The translations under genes were made by a program, and so were the position numbers. A DNA stretch of 25,650 bases from the NCBI GenBank assembly GCA_002387325.1, contig DGIN01000039.1:1-25650 (forward strand), given 5' to 3'. Positions 16,456 through 25,142 of the stretch are shown in pieces. Source of the stretch: Bacteroidales bacterium UBA4621. Its GTDB lineage: Bacteria > Bacteroidota > Bacteroidia > Bacteroidales > Paludibacteraceae. Numbering within the stretch: the stretch's first letter is position 1; each line of letters opens with the position of its first letter. A model generated the notes under the pieces. The model was not told the DNA's origin. It searched no databases and saw only the letters and a list, made by a program, of their open reading frames with translations.

Positions 16456-16527
16456 AATTTGTAAATTTGTAAATGAGAAAATTTGTAAACTCATTTACAC
16501 ATCTACAAACTTACACATTTACAAATT
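16456..16527. repeat. AT-rich nested inverted repeat between ribH and lysC
   Basis: aatttgtaaat (16456-16466) pairs with atttacaaatt (16517-16527), and inside it gtaaatgag (16469-16477) pairs with ctcatttac (16490-16498). The sequence taaatttg/ttgtaaat recurs several times. It fills almost the whole 85-nt ribH-lysC spacer. Lacking a T-tract, it is not a clear terminator; it could be an mRNA processing or stability site, or a small mobile repeat. Confidence 0.6.
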
Positions 16528-16532
16528 GAGTA

Positions 16533-17012
16533 TCACAGATTTGCCATATGGATAGCGGTTACAGCCCCCTCTATACCTTTGTTGCCCAACTTTCCGCCTG
16601 CACGGTCAAGTGCCTGCTGTTTGTCGAGTGTGGTCAGTACGGAGAATATAACCGGCACATGCCCCTGTGCATTCAGTATCGCCACACCTTGCGTAACCGA
16701 TTGGCATACATAGTCAAAATGCGGAGTGTCGCCCTGTATTGCACACCCTATAACAATGATGGCATCCATATCGGCATACTCGTTGATAGTACGTGCAGCC
16801 GCATAGGTCAGTTCCACTGTCCCTGGTACGTGTAGGATTACAATGTTGTCCTCATCTACCCCGTGTTTCTCCAATGTCTCCAAGGCACCTTGCGCCATAG
16901 GGTAGGTAATATCCGAATTCCAATCTGCCACTATAATTGCATAGCGCTGACGTTTGAGAACGTCAGCGCCGGGCAATGTGGTTGCATCATATTTCGACAA
17001 ATCGGTAGTCAT
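16533..17012 (-). CDS. ribH: 6,7-dimethyl-8-ribityllumazine synthase
   Basis: RibH condenses 5-amino-6-ribitylaminouracil with a 3,4-dihydroxybutanone phosphate in the penultimate step of riboflavin synthesis. The 159-residue protein shows VADWNSDIT near 28-36, VPGTVELTYAA at 62-72, and GDTPHFDYVC at 94-103 with the catalytic histidine H98. The C-terminal FSVLTTLDKQQALDRAGG...GNKG block is also characteristic. The stop codon of the upstream TPR gene overlaps its start as TAATG, so translation is probably coupled. Other rib genes are not in the window. Confidence 0.96.
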   Translation of the reverse strand: MTTDLSKYDATTLPGADVLKRQRYAIIVADWNSDITYPMAQGALETLEKHGVDEDNIVILHVPGTVELTYAAARTINEYADMDAIIVIGCAIQGDTPHFDYVCQSVTQGVAILNAQGHVPVIFSVLTTLDKQQALDRAGGKLGNKGIEGAVTAIHMANL

Positions 17013-17707
17013 TACTTTGCTGCAATGGCGATATATTTTTCAATATCTTGTGCTTCTGTCGAAGCGGGGTAGTCGTTTTTGATAGCCTCAAAAGCCTTTT
17101 TGGCGGCATTTTTGTTACCCTGCTCAAGATATACAAAACCGGCTTTTTTCAGGCTCATGGGAGCAATCAGATCATTGCCTGATTTTGCAGCAGTTTCGAA
17201 AGCGGAAACGGCTTTGCCGTATTCGCCCAACTCAACGTATGCATCACCAAGCAGTTGCGAAGCCGCGGGGGAAATGGTCAGATCTTTTGCCGAGAACTTC
17301 TTGAGGTATTTGGCTGCCTCTTCATATTCGCCGAGTTGATAATAGCAGATACCTGCATAGAGGGCTGCCAACTTACCCGGTTGATACATCTTGTAGGAGT
17401 CTGCAATTTCCTGGAAACCGATGCATTCTGCACCATCACCGTTGAGAGCCTGCTCAAAATCGCCTGCCATAAAATATACTACGGCTTTGGCATTCTCGTT
17501 GCTGGCTTCAAGGGCTTTGGGCTTGAATACATATTGGTTCAAAGCAATACCACCGCAGATAATCACTACGATAGCAGTAATAGTCCAACTCAATACTGCC
17601 GAGTGCTTCTCAATCCACAGACCCATTGTGGAAAGTCCTTCGTTCACTTCCTCCAAATGTTGGTCGTCTTTCTTGAATTTTTCTTCTTCTTGTTTTTTCT
17701 TTGACAT
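17012..17707 (-). CDS. Membrane-anchored TPR protein
   Basis: The 231-residue protein has a charged, lysine/glutamate-rich N-terminus, one transmembrane segment at about 41-58 (SWTITAIVVIICGGIALN), and a C-terminal region of TPR-like helices (AALYAGICYYQLGEYEEAAKYL, then AASQLLGDAYVELGEYGKAV and LKKAGFVYLEQGNKNAAKKAF). This architecture (short cytosolic tail, single helix, exported TPR) resembles YfgM-type proteins that work near the Sec translocon and periplasmic chaperones, but only the architecture supports that. It has its own promoter at 17814-17844 and shares a one-base overlap with ribH. Confidence 0.85.
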   Translation of the reverse strand: MSKKKQEEEKFKKDDQHLEEVNEGLSTMGLWIEKHSAVLSWTITAIVVIICGGIALNQYVFKPKALEASNENAKAVVYFMAGDFEQALNGDGAECIGFQEIADSYKMYQPGKLAALYAGICYYQLGEYEEAAKYLKKFSAKDLTISPAASQLLGDAYVELGEYGKAVSAFETAAKSGNDLIAPMSLKKAGFVYLEQGNKNAAKKAFEAIKNDYPASTEAQDIEKYIAIAAK

Positions 17708-17737
17708 AATTATGTGGTTTTTATATTATCCAATTTG

Positions 17738-17766
17738 TTATAGGATAGTTATAGGATAGTTATAGG
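17738..17766. repeat. 11-bp direct repeats in the leader of the TPR gene
   Basis: ttataggatag occurs at 17738-17748 and 17749-17759, followed by a partial third copy (ttatagg, 17760-17766). It lies inside the predicted leader of about 100 nt between the promoter and the ATG at 17707. Confidence 0.85.
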
Positions 17767-17813
17767 TTGCGTATAGCGCATCGGATAAATATCTCTATAA
17801 CAAATACAACGTG

Positions 17814-17844
17814 CAAAGATACAACATTCCGCCGACATACACAA
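17814..17844 (-). promoter_or_regulatory. Bacteroidota-type promoter of the TPR-ribH operon
   Basis: On the minus strand TTG (plus 17842-17844) and TATCTTTG (plus 17814-17821) are separated by exactly 20 nt. It sits just past the prmA terminator, so it begins the next leftward transcript. Confidence 0.78.
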
Positions 17845-17852
17845 AATTTATG

Positions 17853-17891
17853 AAAAAAAAAGCGCGAAAAGCAAATTTTACCGCTTTTCGC
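17853..17891 (-). terminator. Intrinsic terminator after prmA
   Basis: Read leftward, gcgaaaagc (plus 17883-17891) pairs perfectly with gcttttcgc (plus 17864-17872) around a 10-nt loop, then follow GC and a run of nine T (plus 17853-17861). It lies 58 nt past the prmA stop. Confidence 0.88.
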
Positions 17892-17948
17892 ACCTGTGTT
17901 GTTACATCGGCTGTTTGTAGTTTGGAATGATTTACATCATTTCGTTTG

Positions 17949-18716
17949 TCATTCAGACTGCCGGAACGATAGCATACACCAGTCGCCGTGTGTGCGGGTA
18001 TCCGTGCAGGTGAGTCCGTTTTGCTCTGCGGCGGCGATGAGAACGGGGCAGTCGGCAGCGTAGAAACCGCTCAGCCAAAGGCTGCCGCCCGAGTTGAGAT
18101 AGCGGGCGTAGAGCGGCATCTGCGCAAGCAGGATATTGCGGTGGATATTCGCCATAATGAGGTCGTAATGCCCTGTGGGCGGAGTATTGCCGAGACGGGT
18201 CTCTATCTGCACGCCGTTGAGAGCGGCATTTTCCTGCGTGTTGATGACACTTTTCTCGTCAATATCCACAGCCACCACGTGTGCCGCTCCCCGTAAAACG
18301 GCAAAGATACCCAGCACGCCCGTGCCGCAACCGTTATCCAGCACGTTTTTGCCGGTGAGGTCGGTTTGCAGGAGAGCGTCAATCAGCATACCCGTGGTCT
18401 CGTGATGTCCTGCACCGAAAGCGCAATGAGGGACAATCTTTACCCCGAGCGGCAGTTCCTCCGCCGGGTGTTCCGCTTCCCATACTGCGTTCCAGTTCTT
18501 GTCGGGACACTCGTCTATAGAGAGTAGGGTAGCCCCTTTGGTATTGGCGATGAGTTGCTCTATCTCCACACGGCGTGCATCAAGTACATCGGTGGGGATA
18601 TATGCATCGGTGCCGTCCGATGTATCAAAGCCTAAGTCGAAAAGCGACTGGATGAACAAATCCTCTTGCCATGGATCGGCAAAAGAGAAAGCAAAACGGG
18701 CTACAGAGTACCTCAT
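17949..18716 (-). CDS. prmA: Ribosomal protein L11 methyltransferase
   Basis: PrmA trimethylates ribosomal protein L11 using S-adenosylmethionine. The protein is 255 residues from ATG 18716. It has an N-terminal substrate-recognition domain and a class I methyltransferase domain with NVLDNGCGTGVLGIFA near 132-147 (motif I, with NGCG in place of the usual DxGCG), AVDIDEKSVINTQENAALNG near 155-174, and DLIMANIHRNILL near 189-201, the PrmA form of the NPPY-like motif (NI). The LPLGVKIVPHCAFGAGHHETT segment near 93-113 matches the PrmA linker (FGTGxHxTT, here FGAGHHETT). I prefer ATG 18716 over an in-frame TTG at 18734. It is the last gene before a terminator. Confidence 0.93.
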   Translation of the reverse strand: MRYSVARFAFSFADPWQEDLFIQSLFDLGFDTSDGTDAYIPTDVLDARRVEIEQLIANTKGATLLSIDECPDKNWNAVWEAEHPAEELPLGVKIVPHCAFGAGHHETTGMLIDALLQTDLTGKNVLDNGCGTGVLGIFAVLRGAAHVVAVDIDEKSVINTQENAALNGVQIETRLGNTPPTGHYDLIMANIHRNILLAQMPLYARYLNSGGSLWLSGFYAADCPVLIAAAEQNGLTCTDTRTHGDWCMLSFRQSE

Positions 18717-18817
18717 TCGATGAATAATTGACAATTAACAATTAACGTGCCTGTTCTCCTGACATCCTTATGCTATCCACCTGACATCCACCCGACATCC
18801 ACTGGTATTCGGCGGGG

Positions 18818-19411
18818 TTATTCCCAGCCGTTGTAGTGGATATTCGCAGTATTGTACTTGTCCTTTACGGCAGGTGTCTCGGCAGGGTAACCGACGGGGA
18901 CAATGCACAGCGGAATGATATGTTCGGGCAAACCGAGAATACCTTGCACTTGTGCTACCCGTTCCGCAGAGGGGTGAACGCCCGTCCAAACGGCACCAAG
19001 CCCCATAGCGTGGGCGGCAAGAAGCAGGTTCTCTGTGGCTGCCGATACATCGTTGACCCAAAACTCGGGCAGGTCGGGAATGGTTTTGGTGAGGTCGCCA
19101 CAAGGCACAAAAGCGCAGGCGGGGTGGTTCTGGCAGCGCGAGTTGGGCATCTCGTTCCCGATACGTTGCAGCAGTGCGCTGTCGGTGATAACGATAAACG
19201 CCCACGGCTGTTTGTTGATTGCCGATGGAGCAGCCATAGCACATTGCAGGAGCGTGTCAATCTGCGATTGCGAGAGCGGTTCGCCCGTGAACTGACGCAC
19301 CGAGGTGCGGGTCAGGATGTTGTCGATAGGAGTTTGCATAGTGGTTTGTTGGGATTGGGTGCAGCCGATGAGTGACATACTCACAAGTGCTGCAAAAAAC
19401 AGTTTTTTCAT
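18818..19411 (-). CDS. Nitroreductase family protein with lipoprotein signal
   Basis: The 197-residue product has a lipoprotein signal peptide (MKKLFFAALVSMSLIGC, lipobox LIGC, cysteine 17) fused to a nitroreductase-type flavin domain: RTSVRQFTGEPLS near 35-47 (FMN phosphate contact), PSAINKQPWAFIVI near 62-75, NLLLAAHAMGLGAVWTGVHP near 128-147, and a C-terminal VPVGYP block near 171-176. Such enzymes use FMN and NAD(P)H in the cytosol, so an exported lipidated copy would need a different electron source and cofactor loading. The start ATG overlaps the folC stop as ATGA, indicating translational coupling. Family assignment is firm; substrate is unknown. Confidence 0.88.
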   Translation of the reverse strand: MKKLFFAALVSMSLIGCTQSQQTTMQTPIDNILTRTSVRQFTGEPLSQSQIDTLLQCAMAAPSAINKQPWAFIVITDSALLQRIGNEMPNSRCQNHPACAFVPCGDLTKTIPDLPEFWVNDVSAATENLLLAAHAMGLGAVWTGVHPSAERVAQVQGILGLPEHIIPLCIVPVGYPAETPAVKDKYNTANIHYNGWE

Positions 19412-20757
19412 ATTGAGTGTTTATTTGGGTACAATGTCAATACTGTGCCGACTACATAGTTGCTCCCCCCTATAAAAATTATATCGTTGGGCGAAGCAAC
19501 GGATTGCACGTGCCGCAATGCTTCTTGTATGTCGGGTATTGCCTCCGCTTCACTGTCCTCCGGGTGTACGTGCTGCCACCGTTGCAACATCTCCGCCGCA
19601 GGAATGGCGCGGTGGGTGTCGGGTTGCACAAAACAATACCGCACATTCAGCGTGATGCCGTCTGTTCTGCGGCTAACAGGCAAAAGGCGCATTACAACAT
19701 CCACATCTTTGTCGGACACCATACCGAACAGCACAAAAAGTGTGCCGTTGTGTTGCTGTTGCAGGTCGGTCAGTTGCTGTGCCACATAGCGCAGACCGTG
19801 CGAGTTATGCCCGGTGTCGCAGATAGTGAGCGGTGAGTCGGCGAGTGTCTCCCAGCGTCCGCGAAGTCCCGTCAGGGTACATACTTCACCAAAGCCCCTA
19901 CGGATAGCCGCAGTAGTGATATACGCCCCTATCGGACTGTAGTTTTGCAAAACACGCAATGCCACATAGGCGGTCTGTTGGTTCTTGTCCTGATAGATAC
20001 CGTGCAACTGGCATTCGGGGATGTCGCGCAACCGGCAGCGGCGCAGGTAGCCGCATTGGTCGGCAAACCACAGGCGGCAACCGGTGGTCTCCAAATCCTC
20101 GCCGAGAATACCGCACGCCTGCGCTTTTTGCAGGAAAACAGGCTCTGTCTGCGGGTCGGTCTCGCCGATGACACACGGTACGTCGTTTTTGATAATTCCC
20201 GCTTTTTCGGCAGCAATCTTCGGCAGCGTATCGCCCAGAAACTCGGTATGGTCGAAGCCTATATTCGTGATAACCGAGAGCATCGGAGTGATGATATTGG
20301 TTGAGTCCAATCTGCCACCGAGACCGACCTCTATAACAGCCGTGTCCACCTGCATATCCGCAAAATAGGCAAACGCCAGTGCCATAGTGGTCTCGAAAAA
20401 CGAGGGGCGTATCTGCTCCAAAAACGCTTTGTTTTCCTCCACAAACCGCACTACATAGTCTTCGGGTATCATCTGCCCGTTGAGACGGATACGCTCGCGG
20501 AAATCCACCAAGTGCGGACTGGTGTACAAACCTACCCGCAAGCCTGCAGCCTGCAGCGAGGAGGCAATAAGGTGCGAGGTGCTGCCCTTGCCGTTGGTAC
20601 CCGCTATATGCACCGAGCGGAAACGCCTGTGCGGGTTGCCTATATGCTCCATCAGACGGAGCGTGTTATCCAACCCGGGTTTGTACGCCGCTGCCCCCAC
20701 CAAATGGAAAGCGGGCTGCGAAACATACAGGTATTCGAGTGTTTCTTGATAGGTCAT
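19408..20757 (-). CDS. folC: Folylpolyglutamate synthase / dihydrofolate synthase
   Basis: FolC adds glutamate to dihydropteroate and/or folates. The 449-residue protein of the Mur ligase superfamily has the P-loop GTNGKGST at 53-60, then GLYTSPHLVDFRERI near 76-90, a classic FolC motif, EVGLGGRLDSTN near 142-153, and GFDHTEFLGDTLPKIAAEKAGIIK near 168-191. The C-terminal domain includes CDTGHNSHGL near 311. Length is typical for the bifunctional enzyme. It follows dnaE after 268 nt and its stop overlaps the nitroreductase start by 4 bases. Confidence 0.95.
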   Translation of the reverse strand: MTYQETLEYLYVSQPAFHLVGAAAYKPGLDNTLRLMEHIGNPHRRFRSVHIAGTNGKGSTSHLIASSLQAAGLRVGLYTSPHLVDFRERIRLNGQMIPEDYVVRFVEENKAFLEQIRPSFFETTMALAFAYFADMQVDTAVIEVGLGGRLDSTNIITPMLSVITNIGFDHTEFLGDTLPKIAAEKAGIIKNDVPCVIGETDPQTEPVFLQKAQACGILGEDLETTGCRLWFADQCGYLRRCRLRDIPECQLHGIYQDKNQQTAYVALRVLQNYSPIGAYITTAAIRRGFGEVCTLTGLRGRWETLADSPLTICDTGHNSHGLRYVAQQLTDLQQQHNGTLFVLFGMVSDKDVDVVMRLLPVSRRTDGITLNVRYCFVQPDTHRAIPAAEMLQRWQHVHPEDSEAEAIPDIQEALRHVQSVASPNDIIFIGGSNYVVGTVLTLYPNKHSI

Positions 20758-20936
20758 TTCTTTCTTGTATCTGCCTTATATACTCCTTATATCCACCTTG
20801 CTTTTGCTGACTATACGTTCGATATAATAAATGGGGTGAGTAAATGTTGTCGGTGGTTGTTGAATATATTTGTTGGATGTTGTTTTACCTCTTGTATTTT
20901 TGAATATATTCGGTCTGATTTTTTGTGTATTTGTGT

Positions 20937-20960
20937 ACGGCGCAGTGCGTGTTGCGCCGC
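20937..20960. other. GC-rich hairpin between dnaE and folC
   Basis: cggcgca (20938-20944) pairs perfectly with tgcgccg (20953-20959) around an 8-nt loop. No T-tract follows in the leftward direction of dnaE and folC, so it is not a standard terminator for them. The rest of the 268-nt spacer is T-rich on the plus strand and shows no gene. Confidence 0.4.
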
Positions 20961-21025
20961 AATTTGGGTATTTTGTTTTTATCGTTTTCGTTATATCGAA
21001 CTCCTATGCCCGACCTATAACAAAA

Positions 21026-24000
21026 TTATTCCTGGTTGGCGTGCAAAGCCAGCACATTGTCCATTTCTTTCATTTTCAGCCATCTGTAGAAATCTGGGCT
21101 GATATGTACCTGCTTGGACTTCGAGGTGAGCATTATGCGGTTGTTGTGGAGGGTGTCGTGTATTTGCACTTGCAGACGCGACTTGCCTCTGTGCGCCTCG
21201 CATTGCGTTACCAATTCGTCAATCAACTCATGTGTAACGTTTTCCAACGGAATACTGATGTTGACAGACGACATATAGGTGTCCTGCACGTCTTTGAGCA
21301 ACTCCACCTTCTGTACTACAAATTCAAATTCCGCCTCCTCGTCGTTTTTCTCGTGGAACCAGCGCATACCCGTACCGCGTTGCTGTATTGTACCGGTAAC
21401 ATACACATACAGATTCGGCTTGAGCAATGCGCTGTTCTTGGCGTAGGCATCGCCGAACAGCACCATCTTGTAACTGCCCGAATAGTCCTCCACCACGTAC
21501 CGTCCGTAGGGGTTGCCTTTTTGCGAAACGGCATCTTCGGCGGAAGTGACAATACCGCCGAAATGGATGGTCTGGTTCTTGTATTTCTCCAGAAACTCTT
21601 GCGGCGTCATTTCCGGCAGTGTATATTCCTCCTCTTCCGCATCGGCGTTTTCTGCTTGTGCCATAGCCGCTTTGCGGGCATCGGGCGTGCGCCAGCCGTC
21701 GAACTGTGTCAGTTGCCCGGTGGTGATGTTGCACATCTGCTCTATCTCAAACTCGTAGTCGTCCAGCGGGTGCGCCGAGAGGAAAATACCGATCAGCGAT
21801 TTCTCCATATTCAGACGCTCGATGACCGACCATTTCTCCGTTTGCGGCAATTCGGGATGCTGTATCGCAACCGCATCATCACCCAGATCCCCGAAAAGCG
21901 AGTTCTGTTGTTGCTGCTTGTCCTGCTGGTACATATTGCCGTAGCGCATCAGGGTCTCTAATACGTTTTCTCCTTTACCGTTAGTGCCGAGTATCTGCTC
22001 GCGGTACAACCCGTCGAAGCAGTCGAAAGCCCCTGCGTATGCGAGGTTCTCCACCGTCTTGCGATTGCAGGCGGAGAGGTTGACGCGCTCAAGGAAATCG
22101 AAGAGGTCTTTGTATTTGCCGTTCTTGTTGCGCTCGTTGATAATAGCCTCCACAGCCCCTTCGCCCACGCCTTTGATACCGCCCAAGCCGTAACGGATAT
22201 TGCCTTGACTGTTTACGGTGAAAGTCAGTTCCGACTCGTTTACATCGGGCTCGAGTACCTGTATCTTCATTGCCTTGCACTCGTCCATGAATTTTGTTAC
22301 CTCCTTGATGTCGTCTTTGGAGACCGTCAGGTTGGCGGCCATAAACTCTGCCGGGTAGTGCGCCTTGAGGTAAGCGGTCTGGTAAGCCACCCACGAGTAG
22401 CAGGCGGCGTGGGATTTGTTGAAAGCATAACTGGCGAATTTCTCCCAGTCTTTCCAAATCTTGTCCAATACTTTCTCATCGTGTCCGTTGGCTTTGCCGC
22501 CTGCCATAAACTTGCCCTTCAGTTCCTGCAATATCGCCATCTGCTTCTTGCCCATCGCCTTACGCAGTTTGTCGCTCTCGCCGCGGGTGAAGTTGGCCAG
22601 CAGTCGCGAGAGAAGCATCACCTGTTCCTGATAGACCGTTACGCCGTAGGTGTCCTTCAGGTACTTCTCCATAATAGGGATGTCGTACGTTACGGACTCT
22701 TCGCCCCGCTTGCGGCGGATAAACTGCGGGATATAGTCCATAGGTCCCGGACGGTAGAGGGCATTCATGGCGATGATGTCGCCGATGACGGTCGGTTTCA
22801 ACTCCCTCATGTATTTGCGCATACCCGGCGACTCAAACTGGAACACGCCTACCGTCCGCCCCTCTTGGAACAGTTTGTAGGTATCGGCATCGTCAATGGG
22901 AATATGGTCGATGTCGATGTCTATGCCATGTGCTTTCTTGATGTTTTTGAGACACTCCTTGATAATCGTAAGCGTAATCAGTCCGAGAAAGTCCATCTTA
23001 ATCAGACCTACGCTCTCTATCACGTGTCCGTCGTATTCCGTTACTAACACGCGGCGTTTGCTTTCTTTGTCCTCCACGCTCGACAACGGGGCGAACTTCG
23101 TCAGGTCGTCAGCACCGATAATCACACCGCAGGCATGGATACCCACCTGCCGTATGGTGTCCTCTAATTGCAACGCATAGTTGAGCATACTGCGTATCTC
23201 GGGGTCCCCCTGCTCGTACTCGCGCTTCAGTTCGTCCACATACTTGTAGCAGTTCTTCAGGTTCACCTTCGGCGGCTTGCCCTTCTCGTCCTTGATGTTG
23301 TCGGGGAAACCGCGGCTTGGGATATACGATTTCAGTTCGTTCACTTTTGCCAAAGGCACCCGCTCCACGCGCCCCACATCGGCTATAGCCGACTTGGTAG
23401 CCATCTTGCCGTAGGTGATGATATGCGCCACGTGCGTCTCGCCGTACTTGCGGCTTACCCAGTCTAATACCTTGCCGCGACCCGCATCGTCGAAGTCGGT
23501 GTCTATATCGGGCAATGACACACGGTCGGGGTTCAGAAAACGCTCGAACAGCAAATCGTATTTCAGAGGGTCAAGGTCGGTGATGTGCAGGCAGTAGGCT
23601 ACCACCGAACCCGCTGCCGAACCACGACCGGGTCCCACGCTCACATTCAGTTCCTCTCTTGCACCGCGGATAAAGTCCATCACAATAAGGAAGTAACCGG
23701 GGAAGCCCATCGTCTTCATCACGTGCAACTCAAACAATATGCGGTTCACCACCTCCCGCTGCCGATCGTCCAATGCCGCTGCGTCCCAGTAGTGGTAATC
23801 AAGCCCCTTCGTGTTCTCCAAAAACGGCTCCAACTCGGGGTAGCGCTTCTTCGCACCGTTCCATGCGAGGAAACTCAGATACTCCGCCTCAAACTTGATA
23901 CGGTACATACGGTCGTACCCGCCCAAGTTCTTGAACCGCTTCTGTGCGTCTTTCTCGCTCAACGGGTGCTGCCCGTGTTCGTCCGTCATAAACTCCTGCC

Positions 24001-25075
24001 ACAGGTCTTGCTCCGTGTATCTCTGCCGTATCTCGTCTTCCGTGCCGAAGTCTTTCGGGATGTCGAACAGCGGCATAATAGGTCCGTGGTCGATGTCGTA
24101 TATCTCCACTTTGTCCGCTATCTCCTGCGTGTTTGCCAATGCCTCGGGGATGTCGGAGAAAATGCTGTACATCTCTTCGGGCGTCTTGAGCCACTCCTGT
24201 TTGGTGTAGTGCATGCGGTTCACATCGTCCACATAGTGGTTCGTACTCAGGCATATAAGCCGATCGTGAGCCTCCGCATTCTCCTCCTCCACAAAGTGCG
24301 AATCGTTGGTGCAGATAATCTTCACACCGTGTTTCTTTGCCAGTTCTATCAGTACGGGGTTCACCTCTTTCTGTTTTTGATACACCTCCTGGTCACCCCC
24401 GGGCTTGTCGGTCTGGTGCCGTTGCAACTCGATGTAGTAGTCCTCGCCGAACACCGACTTGAACCACTCTATCGTCTCTTCCGCACCCGCTATGTCGCCC
24501 GCCATTATCTTCTGCGGCAACTCGCCGCCTAAGCACGCCGACGAGCAGATAATGCCCTCGTGGAACTCCTGCAGCAGGTCTTTGTCTATACGGCTCGTGT
24601 AGTTGAATGCGTCCGACATAAAACCCGCACTCACAATCTTGCACAGGTTGTGATAGCCCGTCATGTTCTTTGCCAGCAGAATCAGATGCCACCCCGAGCG
24701 GTCTATGATATACTGCCGCCCCTCGCCGTTCACGGCTTTCTCATCGGTCATCGAGTGCCGTCCACGACGGGCGCAATAGGTCTCGCACCCCACTATCGGC
24801 TTGAAGGGTACAAACGGCTGTTTCTCGTAGGTCTCGCCCCTCTCCGCTGCGGCTTGTGCCAACTCTTCCTGCTTGGCATCCCATACCTCCTTGTTCTTGC
24901 CGTTTACTTTCTTGCAGTAGTCTAACAACTCCTTGATTCCGTACATGTTACCGTGGTCGGTCAGAGCCACGGCACCCATACTCGTCCTCAGACATTTGTC
25001 CACAATGTCTGGTACTTTGCTCATTCCGTCCAGTACCGAATACTGAGAGTGTACGTGTAGATGTGTGAAATTCAT
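21026..25075 (-). CDS. dnaE: DNA polymerase III alpha subunit
   Basis: DnaE is the replicative polymerase of the chromosome. The 1349-residue protein begins at ATG 25075 (MNFTHLHVHSQYSVLDG), which puts the PHP domain at the N-terminus as in the family; a longer in-frame extension to 25228 is low-complexity and lies upstream of the promoter -7 box. Order: PHP domain to about 330 with metal-type motifs HLHVHS (5-10), TDHGN, TNDSHF; palm with GPGRGSAAGSVV and the catalytic PDIDTDF near 525; thumb and fingers with the third catalytic region KMDFLG; helix-hairpin-helix with IRYGLGGIKGVGEGA; and a C-terminal OB fold (IHFGGIVTSAED). A 45-residue charged insertion sits in the PHP domain between KELLDYCKK and KPIVGCE. 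It is the first gene of the dnaE-folC-nitroreductase-prmA run. Confidence 0.97.
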   Translation of the reverse strand: MNFTHLHVHSQYSVLDGMSKVPDIVDKCLRTSMGAVALTDHGNMYGIKELLDYCKKVNGKNKEVWDAKQEELAQAAAERGETYEKQPFVPFKPIVGCETYCARRGRHSMTDEKAVNGEGRQYIIDRSGWHLILLAKNMTGYHNLCKIVSAGFMSDAFNYTSRIDKDLLQEFHEGIICSSACLGGELPQKIMAGDIAGAEETIEWFKSVFGEDYYIELQRHQTDKPGGDQEVYQKQKEVNPVLIELAKKHGVKIICTNDSHFVEEENAEAHDRLICLSTNHYVDDVNRMHYTKQEWLKTPEEMYSIFSDIPEALANTQEIADKVEIYDIDHGPIMPLFDIPKDFGTEDEIRQRYTEQDLWQEFMTDEHGQHPLSEKDAQKRFKNLGGYDRMYRIKFEAEYLSFLAWNGAKKRYPELEPFLENTKGLDYHYWDAAALDDRQREVVNRILFELHVMKTMGFPGYFLIVMDFIRGAREELNVSVGPGRGSAAGSVVAYCLHITDLDPLKYDLLFERFLNPDRVSLPDIDTDFDDAGRGKVLDWVSRKYGETHVAHIITYGKMATKSAIADVGRVERVPLAKVNELKSYIPSRGFPDNIKDEKGKPPKVNLKNCYKYVDELKREYEQGDPEIRSMLNYALQLEDTIRQVGIHACGVIIGADDLTKFAPLSSVEDKESKRRVLVTEYDGHVIESVGLIKMDFLGLITLTIIKECLKNIKKAHGIDIDIDHIPIDDADTYKLFQEGRTVGVFQFESPGMRKYMRELKPTVIGDIIAMNALYRPGPMDYIPQFIRRKRGEESVTYDIPIMEKYLKDTYGVTVYQEQVMLLSRLLANFTRGESDKLRKAMGKKQMAILQELKGKFMAGGKANGHDEKVLDKIWKDWEKFASYAFNKSHAACYSWVAYQTAYLKAHYPAEFMAANLTVSKDDIKEVTKFMDECKAMKIQVLEPDVNESELTFTVNSQGNIRYGLGGIKGVGEGAVEAIINERNKNGKYKDLFDFLERVNLSACNRKTVENLAYAGAFDCFDGLYREQILGTNGKGENVLETLMRYGNMYQQDKQQQQNSLFGDLGDDAVAIQHPELPQTEKWSVIERLNMEKSLIGIFLSAHPLDDYEFEIEQMCNITTGQLTQFDGWRTPDARKAAMAQAENADAEEEEYTLPEMTPQEFLEKYKNQTIHFGGIVTSAEDAVSQKGNPYGRYVVEDYSGSYKMVLFGDAYAKNSALLKPNLYVYVTGTIQQRGTGMRWFHEKNDEEAEFEFVVQKVELLKDVQDTYMSSVNISIPLENVTHELIDELVTQCEAHRGKSRLQVQIHDTLHNNRIMLTSKSKQVHISPDFYRWLKMKEMDNVLALHANQE

Positions 25076-25142
25076 TTTTGTAAAATAGATGTGTAAATGT
25101 AAAAATAAAAGATTTGTGGAGATAGGGTGTAAAAACTTTCTG

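Noticed and set aside
20870..21961. Open frame of 363 codons on the plus strand opposite the 3' part of dnaE
   Set aside because: Antisense to the conserved OB-fold end of dnaE, with a composition typical of shadow frames and no promoter.
23585..24532. Open frame of 315 codons on the plus strand opposite dnaE
   Set aside because: Antisense to the PHP and palm coding region; no domain recognised.
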